Origin: Magnetococcales bacterium
GTDB taxonomy: Bacteria > Pseudomonadota > Magnetococcia > Magnetococcales > Magnetaquicoccaceae
Assembly: GCA_015231775.1 (NCBI GenBank)
Contig: JADGAY010000013.1
Span: forward strand, 1-40,553
Reading direction: 5' to 3'
DNA length: 40,553 nucleotides
The translations under genes and the position numbers were made by a program. This document shows, piece by piece, positions 1 to 6,945 of this stretch. Numbering within the stretch: the first letter of the stretch is position 1; each line of letters begins with the position of its first letter. The notes beneath the pieces were generated by a model, which was not told the origin of the DNA, made no database searches, and worked only from the letters and a program-made list of their open reading frames with translations.

Positions 1-39
1 CCACGAAGTTGGTAACGACAAGGGGACATTTGTTCACGG

Positions 40-235
40 GAGAAAAGCCGCCTGCTGCGGCTTGTTCTGGCGATGCTTTTTTTGAGACGTTTTGCAAAAG
101 ACGCAAAACATCTCAAAAAAACCAAGGCTGCGCGCGGCGCATTTTTCGCAAAAACCGCGAAAAATGCTTTTTGTAAAGAGCGCGCCAAAAGCAAAGTCAA
201 AACCCTGGGAGAGGAATCTCCCAGACTCTCTCTTT
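40..235 (+). repeat. Composite multi-hairpin repeat, copy R1
   Basis: Non-coding stretch with three strong hairpins in the order shared by the other copies. Stem 1 has arms 77-95 and 103-121 (one mismatch). The spacer CAAGGCTGCGCGC follows. Stem 2 has arms 139-149 and 157-167 (GCATTTTTCGC / GCGAAAAATGC). After AAGAGCGCGC and an A-rich linker comes stem 3, arms 205-212 and 217-224. A small extra hairpin is at 45-63. Short ORFs here are low-complexity by-products of the repeat and I do not call them genes. Confidence 0.75.
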
Positions 236-268
236 TTTTTCAACAGTAAAAACTACACATTCCAAGCC

Positions 269-290
269 GGGTGCGGTTTAAACCGCACCC
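269..290. repeat. Perfect 22-bp palindrome
   Basis: GGGTGCGGTTT is followed directly by its reverse complement, and partly complementary flanks (CCAAGC / GCTTGAA) extend the symmetry. It sits between composite repeats R1 and R2. No adjacent gene suggests an operator role, so it may be part of the repeat cluster. Confidence 0.7.
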
Positions 291-299
291 AGCTTGAAA

Positions 300-440
300 T
301 GTATAACTGACGGGGCCAGGGGCCCTGGAGGGATCCAAGAGCAAAGCCCTTGGGAGGTTGTTTTTTAACTGTGCCGTTCGCGCGCTTTTCACGATCAGCC
401 AATTTTCGCGTTTTTTGGGAAAATTGGCGCAAGGGCGCGG
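300..440 (-). repeat. Composite multi-hairpin repeat, copy R2 (inverted)
   Basis: Reads as the same element on the minus strand. Stem 2 is represented by arms 398-407 and 419-428 (GCCAATTTTC / GAAAATTGGC), flanked by the GCGCGC blocks. The stem 3 equivalent, near 333-352, is an imperfect CCAAG..CTTGG hairpin. The stem sequence differs from the other copies but the pairing is kept. Confidence 0.65.
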
Positions 441-469
441 TCTCCTTCCGTTCAGGACACAGGGAGAGG

Positions 470-725
470 GCGGAATTGCGCTCGGAAGACGCGTCGCCTC
501 TGGAGGCCTGATTCCGGGCCATGTTCGTGGCATCGTTTCGCCAAAGGCGCGAAACGATGCCGCAGCCAAGGCTGCGCGCAGCGTTTTTTCGCAAAAGACG
601 CGAAAAAACGCTTTTTTGAAGAGCGCGCCAACTTCAAAAAAAAAGTCAAAGGAAAAGTCCCGGAGGCTCTGCCTCCAGACCTCCGCCGGGAACCTTGCGG
701 TCCCCGGACCCTTGCAAAAATAAGA
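470..725 (+). repeat. Composite multi-hairpin repeat, copy R3
   Basis: This is the best-formed copy in the left cluster. Stem 1 arms are 529-540 and 550-561 (GGCATCGTTTCG / CGAAACGATGCC). Stem 2 arms are 581-592 and 600-611 (GCGTTTTTTCGC / GCGAAAAAACGC), followed by TTTTTTGAAGAGCGCGC. Stem 3 arms are 662-667 and 671-676. A CCGCCGGG..CCCCGG tail follows. It is very close in sequence to copy R6 at the right end of the window. No gene is supported between 1 and 814. Confidence 0.75.
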
Positions 726-814
726 CCACGCCTTCCGTGATGATCGCGGTTTAAGATAGAAATCGAGATGAGGTGGCAGGGATCCATTGTTCCAACGATC
801 GCCGGGGTCCGGCA

Positions 815-2113
815 TCACAACCCCTTGGCCAACGCCTCCCGCGCCGACATCGCCGGCTTCTGCGAGGGGGGCAACTCACCCAACAACGTATAAATCACCC
901 ACTCATAGCGCTGCTTGGCCTCGCGGGTCGCGGCATCGGCAACCGCCTGCATTTTGGACAACTTGAAATAATCCCCACCCAACAGACGCAACGCCTTCAT
1001 GGAACCCAACTTCTTGGCAATGCCACACGCCAGGATCTGCTTGCCGGAGACATGGTTGATGCGCATGAAGGCCCCCTCCATCTGCATCGGATCCCCCTCC
1101 TGCACCAACCCCCAGGCCAGGATCTTTCCGGCCATGGAGTCCCCACGCATCATGCGCGCCGCCCTGGCCATCACCTTCGGCTTGCTCTTGTCCTTCTCCT
1201 CCAGACTGCGCTGCACCAGCTTGGCGGTGAGAATTTCTCCCGCATCGGTGTCATCGGTAACGTATTTCTCCAACAGAGTCACCAAGGCGGCGGTGTCGGC
1301 AATCTTGGTCAACGCCACGGCCAGAATCGCCGTGGCCTTGGAATTGCCCTTGGTCGCGGTCAAGGAGCGTACCAACGGCTCAATGGCCACCTCCTTGCGG
1401 TTGACAATGCCGGTGGCCAGAATCGTGGTGCCCGGTGACTCGTTGGCCATCAACTTGATCGCCTCCAACATCTGCTCCATGGTGCCACGACCCATCACCT
1501 CCATGGCCCAGATGATCTCCGCGTCCGGCTGATCCGGCGGAGCCGTGGCAATGGCACGAATCACATGGTTGATGGTCCCCTGCTCGGCAATCCCCATGGC
1601 CAACGACTTCATCGCCTCGGGACTGATCGTGGCATGCCGCAAGCCGTCGATGAGGGGATTGACCCCCTTGTGGGAGACGATGCCATGGGCCAAGGCGTTG
1701 ACCAGTTCCATGTCCCCGGTGACCCGTGACATGGCATCCACCATGTGAAAGGCCTTGACCTCGGGATGACGCAAGATCTCGGCGATCATGGTGCGCACCT
1801 GGGCGGGATCGTCCTGAAGCTTGCTCAAGACCTCGATCATCTTCTTGAGCTTGCCCTCCTGGATTACCCCCTCCACATCGACGTTGCTCTTCTTCTCCTC
1901 GTGATGCTCATACGAAGAGCCGCCGGAAGCGGCGGGACCTCCCCCCTTGCGCCCCGCTGCCCCCTTGCCGGGCTCCTCGGGAAACTCCTGGGCCGGAACG
2001 AAACGGGTGGCAAGGTTGTCGAGAGCCTGCGGCGCTTTTTCCCCCAGGGCATCCTTGAGGATGTCGCGAATCTTATCCAACTGTTCTTGCGTGTAAATGT
2101 CCCGTCCCGCCAT
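815..2113 (-). CDS. Hypothetical alpha-helical repeat protein
   Basis: A protein of 432 residues of unknown function. After a charged N-terminal part (about residues 1-90) with a Gly/Pro/Ser-rich linker, the rest is a run of alanine- and leucine-rich helices with recurring patterns (ILATGIV, ILACGIA, ILAWGLV, SLAMGIA) roughly every 35-45 residues. This looks like a HEAT/Armadillo-type solenoid and suggests protein-protein binding rather than catalysis. No signal peptide or membrane segment is seen, so it is probably cytoplasmic. I chose the ATG at 2113 because GGGGATGGA lies just upstream; a TTG at 2143 in the same frame would add ten residues. It is transcribed divergently from the RNase D-like gene. 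I recognise no family; the solenoid reading is inference. Confidence 0.7.
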   Translation of the reverse strand: MAGRDIYTQEQLDKIRDILKDALGEKAPQALDNLATRFVPAQEFPEEPGKGAAGRKGGGPAASGGSSYEHHEEKKSNVDVEGVIQEGKLKKMIEVLSKLQDDPAQVRTMIAEILRHPEVKAFHMVDAMSRVTGDMELVNALAHGIVSHKGVNPLIDGLRHATISPEAMKSLAMGIAEQGTINHVIRAIATAPPDQPDAEIIWAMEVMGRGTMEQMLEAIKLMANESPGTTILATGIVNRKEVAIEPLVRSLTATKGNSKATAILAVALTKIADTAALVTLLEKYVTDDTDAGEILTAKLVQRSLEEKDKSKPKVMARAARMMRGDSMAGKILAWGLVQEGDPMQMEGAFMRINHVSGKQILACGIAKKLGSMKALRLLGGDYFKLSKMQAVADAATREAKQRYEWVIYTLLGELPPSQKPAMSAREALAKGL

Positions 2114-2253
2114 TGATCCATCCCCATATTGCTTGAATTGCAAATTTACTCGGAACCCATGGATTTTATCAAACCGCTTGCGCTATTCTATCACATACTA
2201 TCGATGCATGACGATACCAACTCCACCTATATTTGCGCGCGGGGCATAAAAAC

Positions 2254-2892
2254 ATGACCAACCAACCCTCCGGACAAGCGATTGTGCTGCTCGACGATCT
2301 GGATCCGGACCGGCAACGCATCTATCTGGAGAGCCGCCATCTGGCCATCGACACCGAAACCATGGGACTGAAAACCCGACGCGATCGCCTCTGCCTGGTG
2401 CAGATGTGCAACGAAGATGGGGTGATCACCCTGGTGCAAACCCGGGGCTTCCACGCGCCACGCCTCAAGGAGGTTCTGGAGTCGGACAAGGTGCTCAAGA
2501 TCGCCCACTACGCCCGCTTCGACATCGCGGCCATCAAACATTGGTTGGGCGTGGACCTCAACCCGGTCTTCTGCACCAAGATCGCCTCGCGCCTGACCCG
2601 CACCTTCACCGATCGACACGGCTTGAAGGATGTGACCGCCGAACTGCTCGGCGTCGAACTCGACAAGGAGCAGCAATCCTCGGACTGGGCCGCCGAACAG
2701 CTCACCGATAAACAGATCGCCTATGCCTCGGCGGATGTGATCCATCTGGTGGCCCTCAAGGAGCGACTGGAGTTCCTGCTCAAGCGCGAGGGGCGGTTGG
2801 AACTGGCCGAAGCCTGCATGCGTTTCCTTCCCCAACGGGTCGCCCTCGATCTGGCAGGCTGGGAGGAGGCGGACATCTTTGCCCATCACTAA
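2254..2892 (+). CDS. Ribonuclease D-like 3'-5' exonuclease (short form)
   Basis: A 212-residue protein of the DEDDy exonuclease superfamily, predicted to trim RNA 3' ends (tRNA or other small RNA maturation) in the cytoplasm using two metal ions. Motifs are clear: Exo I IDTETMG (D33, E35), Exo II HYARFD (D90) and Exo III YASAD (Y157, D161). It covers only the exonuclease domain; the HRDC domains of E. coli RNase D (about 375 residues) are absent, as in many short alphaproteobacterial homologues. I chose the ATG at 2254; a TTG 21 nt upstream is in frame. The gene stands alone and is followed at once by a multi-hairpin element that may act in termination or mRNA stability. The RNase D family is secure; its exact RNA substrate cannot be told from sequence. 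Confidence 0.88.
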   Translation: MTNQPSGQAIVLLDDLDPDRQRIYLESRHLAIDTETMGLKTRRDRLCLVQMCNEDGVITLVQTRGFHAPRLKEVLESDKVLKIAHYARFDIAAIKHWLGVDLNPVFCTKIASRLTRTFTDRHGLKDVTAELLGVELDKEQQSSDWAAEQLTDKQIAYASADVIHLVALKERLEFLLKREGRLELAEACMRFLPQRVALDLAGWEEADIFAHH

Positions 2893-3033
2893 GAGGCTGT
2901 TTGGCACATGCCAAACAGCCGATGCGGGCCGTGCTTGGCCCGCCAAATGGCGCAGCCATTTGAGAAGCACGAATCGATTTGTTCGATTCGGGCAGGTTTG
3001 GTGATGCCCTTCATGGAATCACCAAACCGTCTC
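2892..3033 (+). repeat. Five-hairpin intergenic element, family 2 copy A
   Basis: Five consecutive hairpins fill the stretch after the RNase D stop. Their arms are 2895-2906/2909-2920, 2924-2930/2937-2943, 2944-2951/2955-2962, 2970-2977/2983-2990 and 2995-3005/3018-3028. The ends (AGAGGCTGTTTGG and CCAAACCGTCTCT) are near-inverted repeats, so the whole may fold as one branched unit. It shares TGGCCCGYCAAATGGCGCA and the lead-in GAGRCTGTTTGGC with 31066-31142. Confidence 0.7.
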
Positions 3034-3123
3034 TAAAATCGCGCCCCGCTGATCGCCCCTTCCTTGATCCCTGCACGGCCAATACGTTTGTCGCGAATTG
3101 AAATTCTTGGCTGCTGATCAAAC

Positions 3124-3154
3124 AAACCGGGGATGCCCGTCATCCCCGGTTTGC
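3124..3154. terminator. Strong inverted repeat, possible terminator
   Basis: A perfect 13-bp stem (arms 3124-3136 and 3142-3154, CAAACCGGGGATG) with a 5-nt loop. It has no clear U-run after it on the plus strand, so Rho-independent termination is possible but not certain. The rest of 3034-3242 shows no gene. Confidence 0.5.
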
Positions 3155-3242
3155 GTGATCTTCTGCTCTTTGCGCATTGATATTTTCAATGGACACTGCA
3201 AGATTTTCAAGTTAAAATCGCCCTCCATTCTGCCCATCTAGC

Positions 3243-5570
3243 ATGTCCCGTTCTTGTTCCACGCGGATGAAGAATATGATATCCTTGGAAAAATTGCCAC
3301 TCAAGAAAAAATTCACCCTGATCCTGGTCGTACCCCTGGCCGCGTTGCTCTGGTTCGGCTCCACCCTGCTCGGGGATAAATGGCGCATTCAACAAAGCGC
3401 GGAGATCATGCTGCAACTGGCCGGCATGGCCACGTCGTTAAGCGATCTGGTTCACGAGCTGCAAAAGGAGCGCGGACTCACCGCCGGATTCGTCGGCAGC
3501 GAGGGCAAACAGTTCCGGGATGAGATGACCGGACAACGGGAGAAGGTCAATCAACGCCTCACGAGCGTGAGCGGACTCTCGGAGTCGTTGGCCGCCAATC
3601 CGGAGTTGACCGCCCTCTCCCGCAAGATCGCGGAGTCCCTACGCCCCCTCAACGATATCAAGACCTTGCGCGGTCACGTCGATGCCCTGGATCCCCAGGC
3701 CAAGGAGGCGGTGCCCTTCATCACCCGCGTCAATGCCGCCCTGCTTGGCGAGGTGATGGGAATCGCGCTCCAGGCGGTCAACGCCCACATGGCCTCGCTC
3801 ACCAATGCCTACGTCAATTTTCTGCTCGCCAAGGAGAAAAGCGGGCTGGAACGGGCCATTCTGAACCGCACCTTTGCCAAGAATCAATTCGCGCCCGGCG
3901 ATTACAGCGCCTTCATCGGCATGGTCGCCGAGCAACAGGCCCACAATCGCCTGTTCGAATCCCTGGCCAGCGAGGAGCTGCGTCAGGCTTTCCAGGAACA
4001 ACGGAAGCGTCCCACCTTCGCCGAGGTGGAACAGATGCGCGCCGTGGCCATGGACAAGGGGGTCGCGGGGAACTTCGGCATCGCGCCGACCCTCTGGTTC
4101 GAGACCATCACCACCAAGATCAACCAGCTCAAGGAGGTGGAGGATCGCATCGCCGCCACCATCACCCACGACGCCGAGGAGCTGTCGAATCGGGCGCGAC
4201 GTGATCTGTGGCTCTATGGATCGGTATCGCTGGCGGTGCTGCTGGTGACGCTGGTGATGACCATCCTGTTCGCGCGCATCATTCTGGGTCAGTTGGGCGG
4301 CGAGCCGTTGGAAGTGATGGGCATCACCGATCGGGTGGCACGGGGTGATCTGGCGCTCAGTTTCGAGGGCCATCGTCTGGAAGGCGTGATGGGTTCGGTG
4401 TCGCTGATGGTGACCAATCTGCGCAACACGGTGCTCACCATCACTGCCATCGGCAATCGGGTGGTCAAGGAGAGCGAGGCGATCAGCGAAAGCTCGCAAC
4501 GGGTCTCCCAGGGGGCGACGCAGCAGGCGGCGGCCATCGAGGAGACCTCCTCCTCCATGGAGCAGATGAACGCCACCATCGCCAGGAATGTGGAAACCGC
4601 CCTGGAGACCGAGGGGATCGCCCGGCAATCGGCCACGGTGGCCGAACGGAGCAGCGTCACCGTGATACGGGCGGCCAATGCGATGAAGGATATCGCCAGC
4701 CGCATTTCGGTGATCGAGGAGATCGCCCGACAGACCAATCTGTTGGCGCTCAACGCGGCCATCGAGGCGGCGCGCGCCGGGGAGCATGGCAAGGGGTTCG
4801 CGGTGGTGGCCTCGGAGGTGCGCAAGCTGGCGGAACGCAGTCAGCACGCCGCCGCCGAGATCAACCAGATCTCCTCATCCAGCGTGGCCGTGGCCGAGGA
4901 GGCGGCCAAACTGTTGGGGGAGCTGGTGCCTGCCATCGTGAAGACCGCCAACATGGTCGAGGAGATCACCCACAGCTCCCGCGAGCAGAGCCAGGGAATC
5001 CAGCAGGTGAACCAGGCATTGCAGGAGTTGAACAGCGTGATCCAGCTCAACGCCGAATCCGCCGATCGCCTGGCCATGACCGCCGACAGCTTCGCCGAGC
5101 AGGCCAACAAGCTCCAGGGGGTGATCACCTATTTCCAGGTCGATCCCGACAAGGACCGGAACGAACCGCTGTTCGTCTGGAGCAATGCCTTGATGATCAA
5201 CGTTCAGGCCATGGATGTCCAGCATCAGCGGCTGGTGGAGATCGTCAACCGGGTGCATGCCCTGGTGAAGGATGGCCACACCTCGGAGGCGATCAACGAA
5301 ACCCTGCCCGAGCTGGTGGATTACACGGTGGAGCACTTCGGCAACGAGGAGCGACTGTTCACCCAGCACGGCTATCCCGAATCCGATCAGCACAAGGCCA
5401 AGCACAAAAAGTTGATCCGCCAGTTGGGCGAATTTTCCAAGCGGTGCAACGATGGGGATCTGACCGCCACCTTCGAGCTGCTGGGCTTCTTGAAGCAGTG
5501 GCTCACCCACCACATCCTCAAGACCGACAAGCTGTACGCGGCCTATCTGAATCAGCGCGGGGTGCATTGA
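3243..5570 (+). CDS. Methyl-accepting chemotaxis protein with NIT sensor and C-terminal hemerythrin
   Basis: A 775-residue inner-membrane chemoreceptor. TM1 (about 26-46) leads into a periplasmic NIT-type helical domain (about 50-316) carrying the typical [13 protein letters not shown] motif of nitrate/nitrite-sensing receptors. TM2 (about 322-349), a HAMP-like linker and a signalling domain follow, with the conserved hairpin tip near residues 494-534 ([18 protein letters not shown]). From about 645 to the end is a bacteriohemerythrin domain with a di-iron ligand pattern ([25 protein letters not shown]). It probably senses nitrate/nitrite or a related ligand outside and oxygen or redox state inside, signalling to CheA/CheW; none of these are in the window. 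The start is uncertain: ATG at 3243 is the longest, but ATG at 3276 has a better-placed GGATGAAG. Domain assignment is firm; the ligand is inferred. Confidence 0.9.
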   Translation: MSRSCSTRMKNMISLEKLPLKKKFTLILVVPLAALLWFGSTLLGDKWRIQQSAEIMLQLAGMATSLSDLVHELQKERGLTAGFVGSEGKQFRDEMTGQREKVNQRLTSVSGLSESLAANPELTALSRKIAESLRPLNDIKTLRGHVDALDPQAKEAVPFITRVNAALLGEVMGIALQAVNAHMASLTNAYVNFLLAKEKSGLERAILNRTFAKNQFAPGDYSAFIGMVAEQQAHNRLFESLASEELRQAFQEQRKRPTFAEVEQMRAVAMDKGVAGNFGIAPTLWFETITTKINQLKEVEDRIAATITHDAEELSNRARRDLWLYGSVSLAVLLVTLVMTILFARIILGQLGGEPLEVMGITDRVARGDLALSFEGHRLEGVMGSVSLMVTNLRNTVLTITAIGNRVVKESEAISESSQRVSQGATQQAAAIEETSSSMEQMNATIARNVETALETEGIARQSATVAERSSVTVIRAANAMKDIASRISVIEEIARQTNLLALNAAIEAARAGEHGKGFAVVASEVRKLAERSQHAAAEINQISSSSVAVAEEAAKLLGELVPAIVKTANMVEEITHSSREQSQGIQQVNQALQELNSVIQLNAESADRLAMTADSFAEQANKLQGVITYFQVDPDKDRNEPLFVWSNALMINVQAMDVQHQRLVEIVNRVHALVKDGHTSEAINETLPELVDYTVEHFGNEERLFTQHGYPESDQHKAKHKKLIRQLGEFSKRCNDGDLTATFELLGFLKQWLTHHILKTDKLYAAYLNQRGVH

Positions 5571-5583
5571 GGGTGAGGCGAAT

Positions 5584-5961
5584 TCAAGCGTTTATGGATC
5601 TTTCCATGGGATTTACAATGGTCAATCCCTGAATCCATTGAAAATCTGAAAGATTTGTCGTTGCCAGGACAAGTCGGTGCTCCAGGGCCGTCGCGGCGAT
5701 CAGGGCGTCACCCAGGGAGATCCGACGCTGCTGGCGTAACTGAATCGCCCGTTCGAAGGTCACGGGTGACGGATAAATGACTTCCATGCAGGAGAGCACC
5801 CCCTCCAACGACCGTTGGGCCGCCGTGGTCAATCGGTGATAGCCGAGGGTTTCCACCCGACTGATCACGGAACAGCAGGGCATCTGTTCCAAAAGCCAGG
5901 ATTGCAGTTGGGCATGTTCGGGGCGCAGAGAGTAGATGATGATGTTCGTATCAATCATCAT
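5584..5961 (-). CDS. PIN-domain toxin (VapC-like)
   Basis: A 125-residue predicted ribonuclease toxin. The PIN fold is shown by IDTNIIIYSL at the N-terminus (catalytic Asp), an acidic RVETLG segment, SLGDALIAA in the middle and ATTNLSDF near the C-terminus, which together give the acidic metal-binding quartet. The start overlaps the upstream small gene by 11 nt, the usual antitoxin-then-toxin coupling. A second ATG follows directly (MMID), so either could initiate. It ends close to the convergent chemoreceptor gene. It is very likely the toxin of a type II TA pair; the RNA target is unknown. Confidence 0.85.
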   Translation of the reverse strand: MMIDTNIIIYSLRPEHAQLQSWLLEQMPCCSVISRVETLGYHRLTTAAQRSLEGVLSCMEVIYPSPVTFERAIQLRQQRRISLGDALIAATALEHRLVLATTNLSDFQWIQGLTIVNPMERSINA

Positions 5962-6229
5962 GGCTTGGATTCCATCCCGGCAGGGGGCGATCCAAACGCA
6001 AGTCCCGCTGCCACGCGACCGGATCCGCGATTTCCCGGAAAGGATCCTGCTCCATGGCCTCTTTGAGTGCCTGCCGCAACCGCTCCCGACGCTCTTGGAT
6101 CGGACGATTCACCTGGGGCGGCGTGGCATTCGCTTCCTCTTCAATCGATAAGAGATAGTTGAGCACGGCCACTCTCTTGGTTTCGGAGAGTCTCAGAAGT
6201 TGGTGATGAATACGGTCCATTGTGGACAT
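5951..6229 (-). CDS. Putative antitoxin partner of the PIN toxin
   Basis: A 92-residue, highly charged protein placed directly before the PIN toxin and overlapping it by 11 nt. The N-terminal half (MDRIHHQLLRLSETKRVAVLN) looks helical. The C-terminal half, rich in Arg/Glu then DPVAWQRDLR..LPGW, is the sort of tail that wraps a PIN active site. GAGG lies 8 nt before the chosen ATG. I do not recognise a named DNA-binding fold, so the antitoxin call rests on size, order and overlap. As is usual for such pairs it would be expected to autoregulate, but no operator was identified. Confidence 0.7.
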   Translation of the reverse strand: MSTMDRIHHQLLRLSETKRVAVLNYLLSIEEEANATPPQVNRPIQERRERLRQALKEAMEQDPFREIADPVAWQRDLRLDRPLPGWNPSHDD

Positions 6230-6310
6230 GACATCAACCTCATGAAGAGTACGATTCCGCTTTGCACTGATAACCTACTTCGATTCGTTGATTTTCTGGA
6301 ATCCACGACA

Positions 6311-6577
6311 TCAGGCCAGCAATACCTCCGGGTGACGCTGCGCGATGCGTAGCAGCGATGCCGCCGGTCCGGATGGCTTCCGGCGTCCCTGCTCCCACTC
6401 CTGGACCGTTCGAACACTCACCCCCAGCAAACCTGCGAAAGCGGATTGGGAGAGATTCATATTATCCCGAATCATTTGAACACTCGCGGGTATTTCCACG
6501 CTGAACCGTTTGCCCTGTCCCGCCTTGATGGCTCGAACCCCTTCGAGAAGCTCTTGCCCGATATCGCGTTTGGTCAT
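6311..6577 (-). CDS. XRE-family antitoxin (HigA/NadS-like)
   Basis: An 88-residue helix-turn-helix protein. Residues about 33-75 (IRDNMNLSQSAFAGLLGVSVRTVQEWEQGRRKPSG) form a clear Cro/C1-type HTH, and the N-terminal MTKRDIGQELLEGVRAIKAG is typical of antitoxins paired with RelE-like toxins in which the toxin gene comes first. Its ATG overlaps the upstream toxin stop by 4 nt. It probably neutralises the toxin and represses the shared promoter upstream of 6891. The assignment to a toxin-first HigBA-like pair is strong; the exact subfamily is inferred. Confidence 0.85.
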   Translation of the reverse strand: MTKRDIGQELLEGVRAIKAGQGKRFSVEIPASVQMIRDNMNLSQSAFAGLLGVSVRTVQEWEQGRRKPSGPAASLLRIAQRHPEVLLA

Positions 6578-6891
6578 GGACCATCGATCTCCTGTTTCAG
6601 TTGTCGCAGGACGGAATCCGGGATGTTATCCATTTCATTTTTGGCATAGATGGATAACAACCAGATCTCCCCATGCTGGTTGCGCCAATAGTAAATGACG
6701 CGCACCCCGCCGCGTTTGCCATGCCCCTTGCCAGCCCATCGGACCTTGCGAATGCCGCCGCTGCCCGGAATCACATCACCAACCTGGGGATGCAAGACCA
6801 ACGTCCACTGCAAGGCCGCGTATTCGGTATCATCCAGATAATCGTTGACCAGCTTGGAGAATCCAGGTGCTTCGATGAACGTGATGTGCAT
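6574..6891 (-). CDS. RelE/HigB-like toxin
   Basis: A 105-residue predicted mRNA interferase, first gene of a toxin-antitoxin pair. It shows the RelE-superfamily pattern: N-terminal beta/helix (ITFIEAPGFSKLVNDYLDD), a core GSGGIRKVRWAGKGHGKRGGVRVIYYW and the C-terminal strand IWLLSIYAKNEMDNI. The Lys/Arg-rich core fits the ribosome-dependent cleavage site of HigB/RelE enzymes. I chose the ATG at 6891; a TTG at 6909 would add six residues and neither has a strong Shine-Dalgarno. The antitoxin follows with a 4-nt overlap. The family is well supported. Confidence 0.85.
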   Translation of the reverse strand: MHITFIEAPGFSKLVNDYLDDTEYAALQWTLVLHPQVGDVIPGSGGIRKVRWAGKGHGKRGGVRVIYYWRNQHGEIWLLSIYAKNEMDNIPDSVLRQLKQEIDGP

Positions 6892-6945
6892 GAAGTGTTT
6901 ATCGACCAACTCACGGGCAAAAGCAATTCAAAAACCTTGTACCAC

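Noticed and set aside
92-723. Open frames of 70-190 residues in the left-end repeats, some sharing a FSQKTRKNAFLKSA-like string
   Set aside because: They lie within the composite hairpin repeats on both strands; the shared strings follow from the shared DNA repeat. No ribosome sites or protein-like composition.
815-2143. Plus-strand ORFs opposite the helical-repeat protein (for example 773-1438)
   Set aside because: His/Gln/Arg-rich shadow frames of a GC-rich gene; the minus strand shows clear codon structure and a ribosome site.
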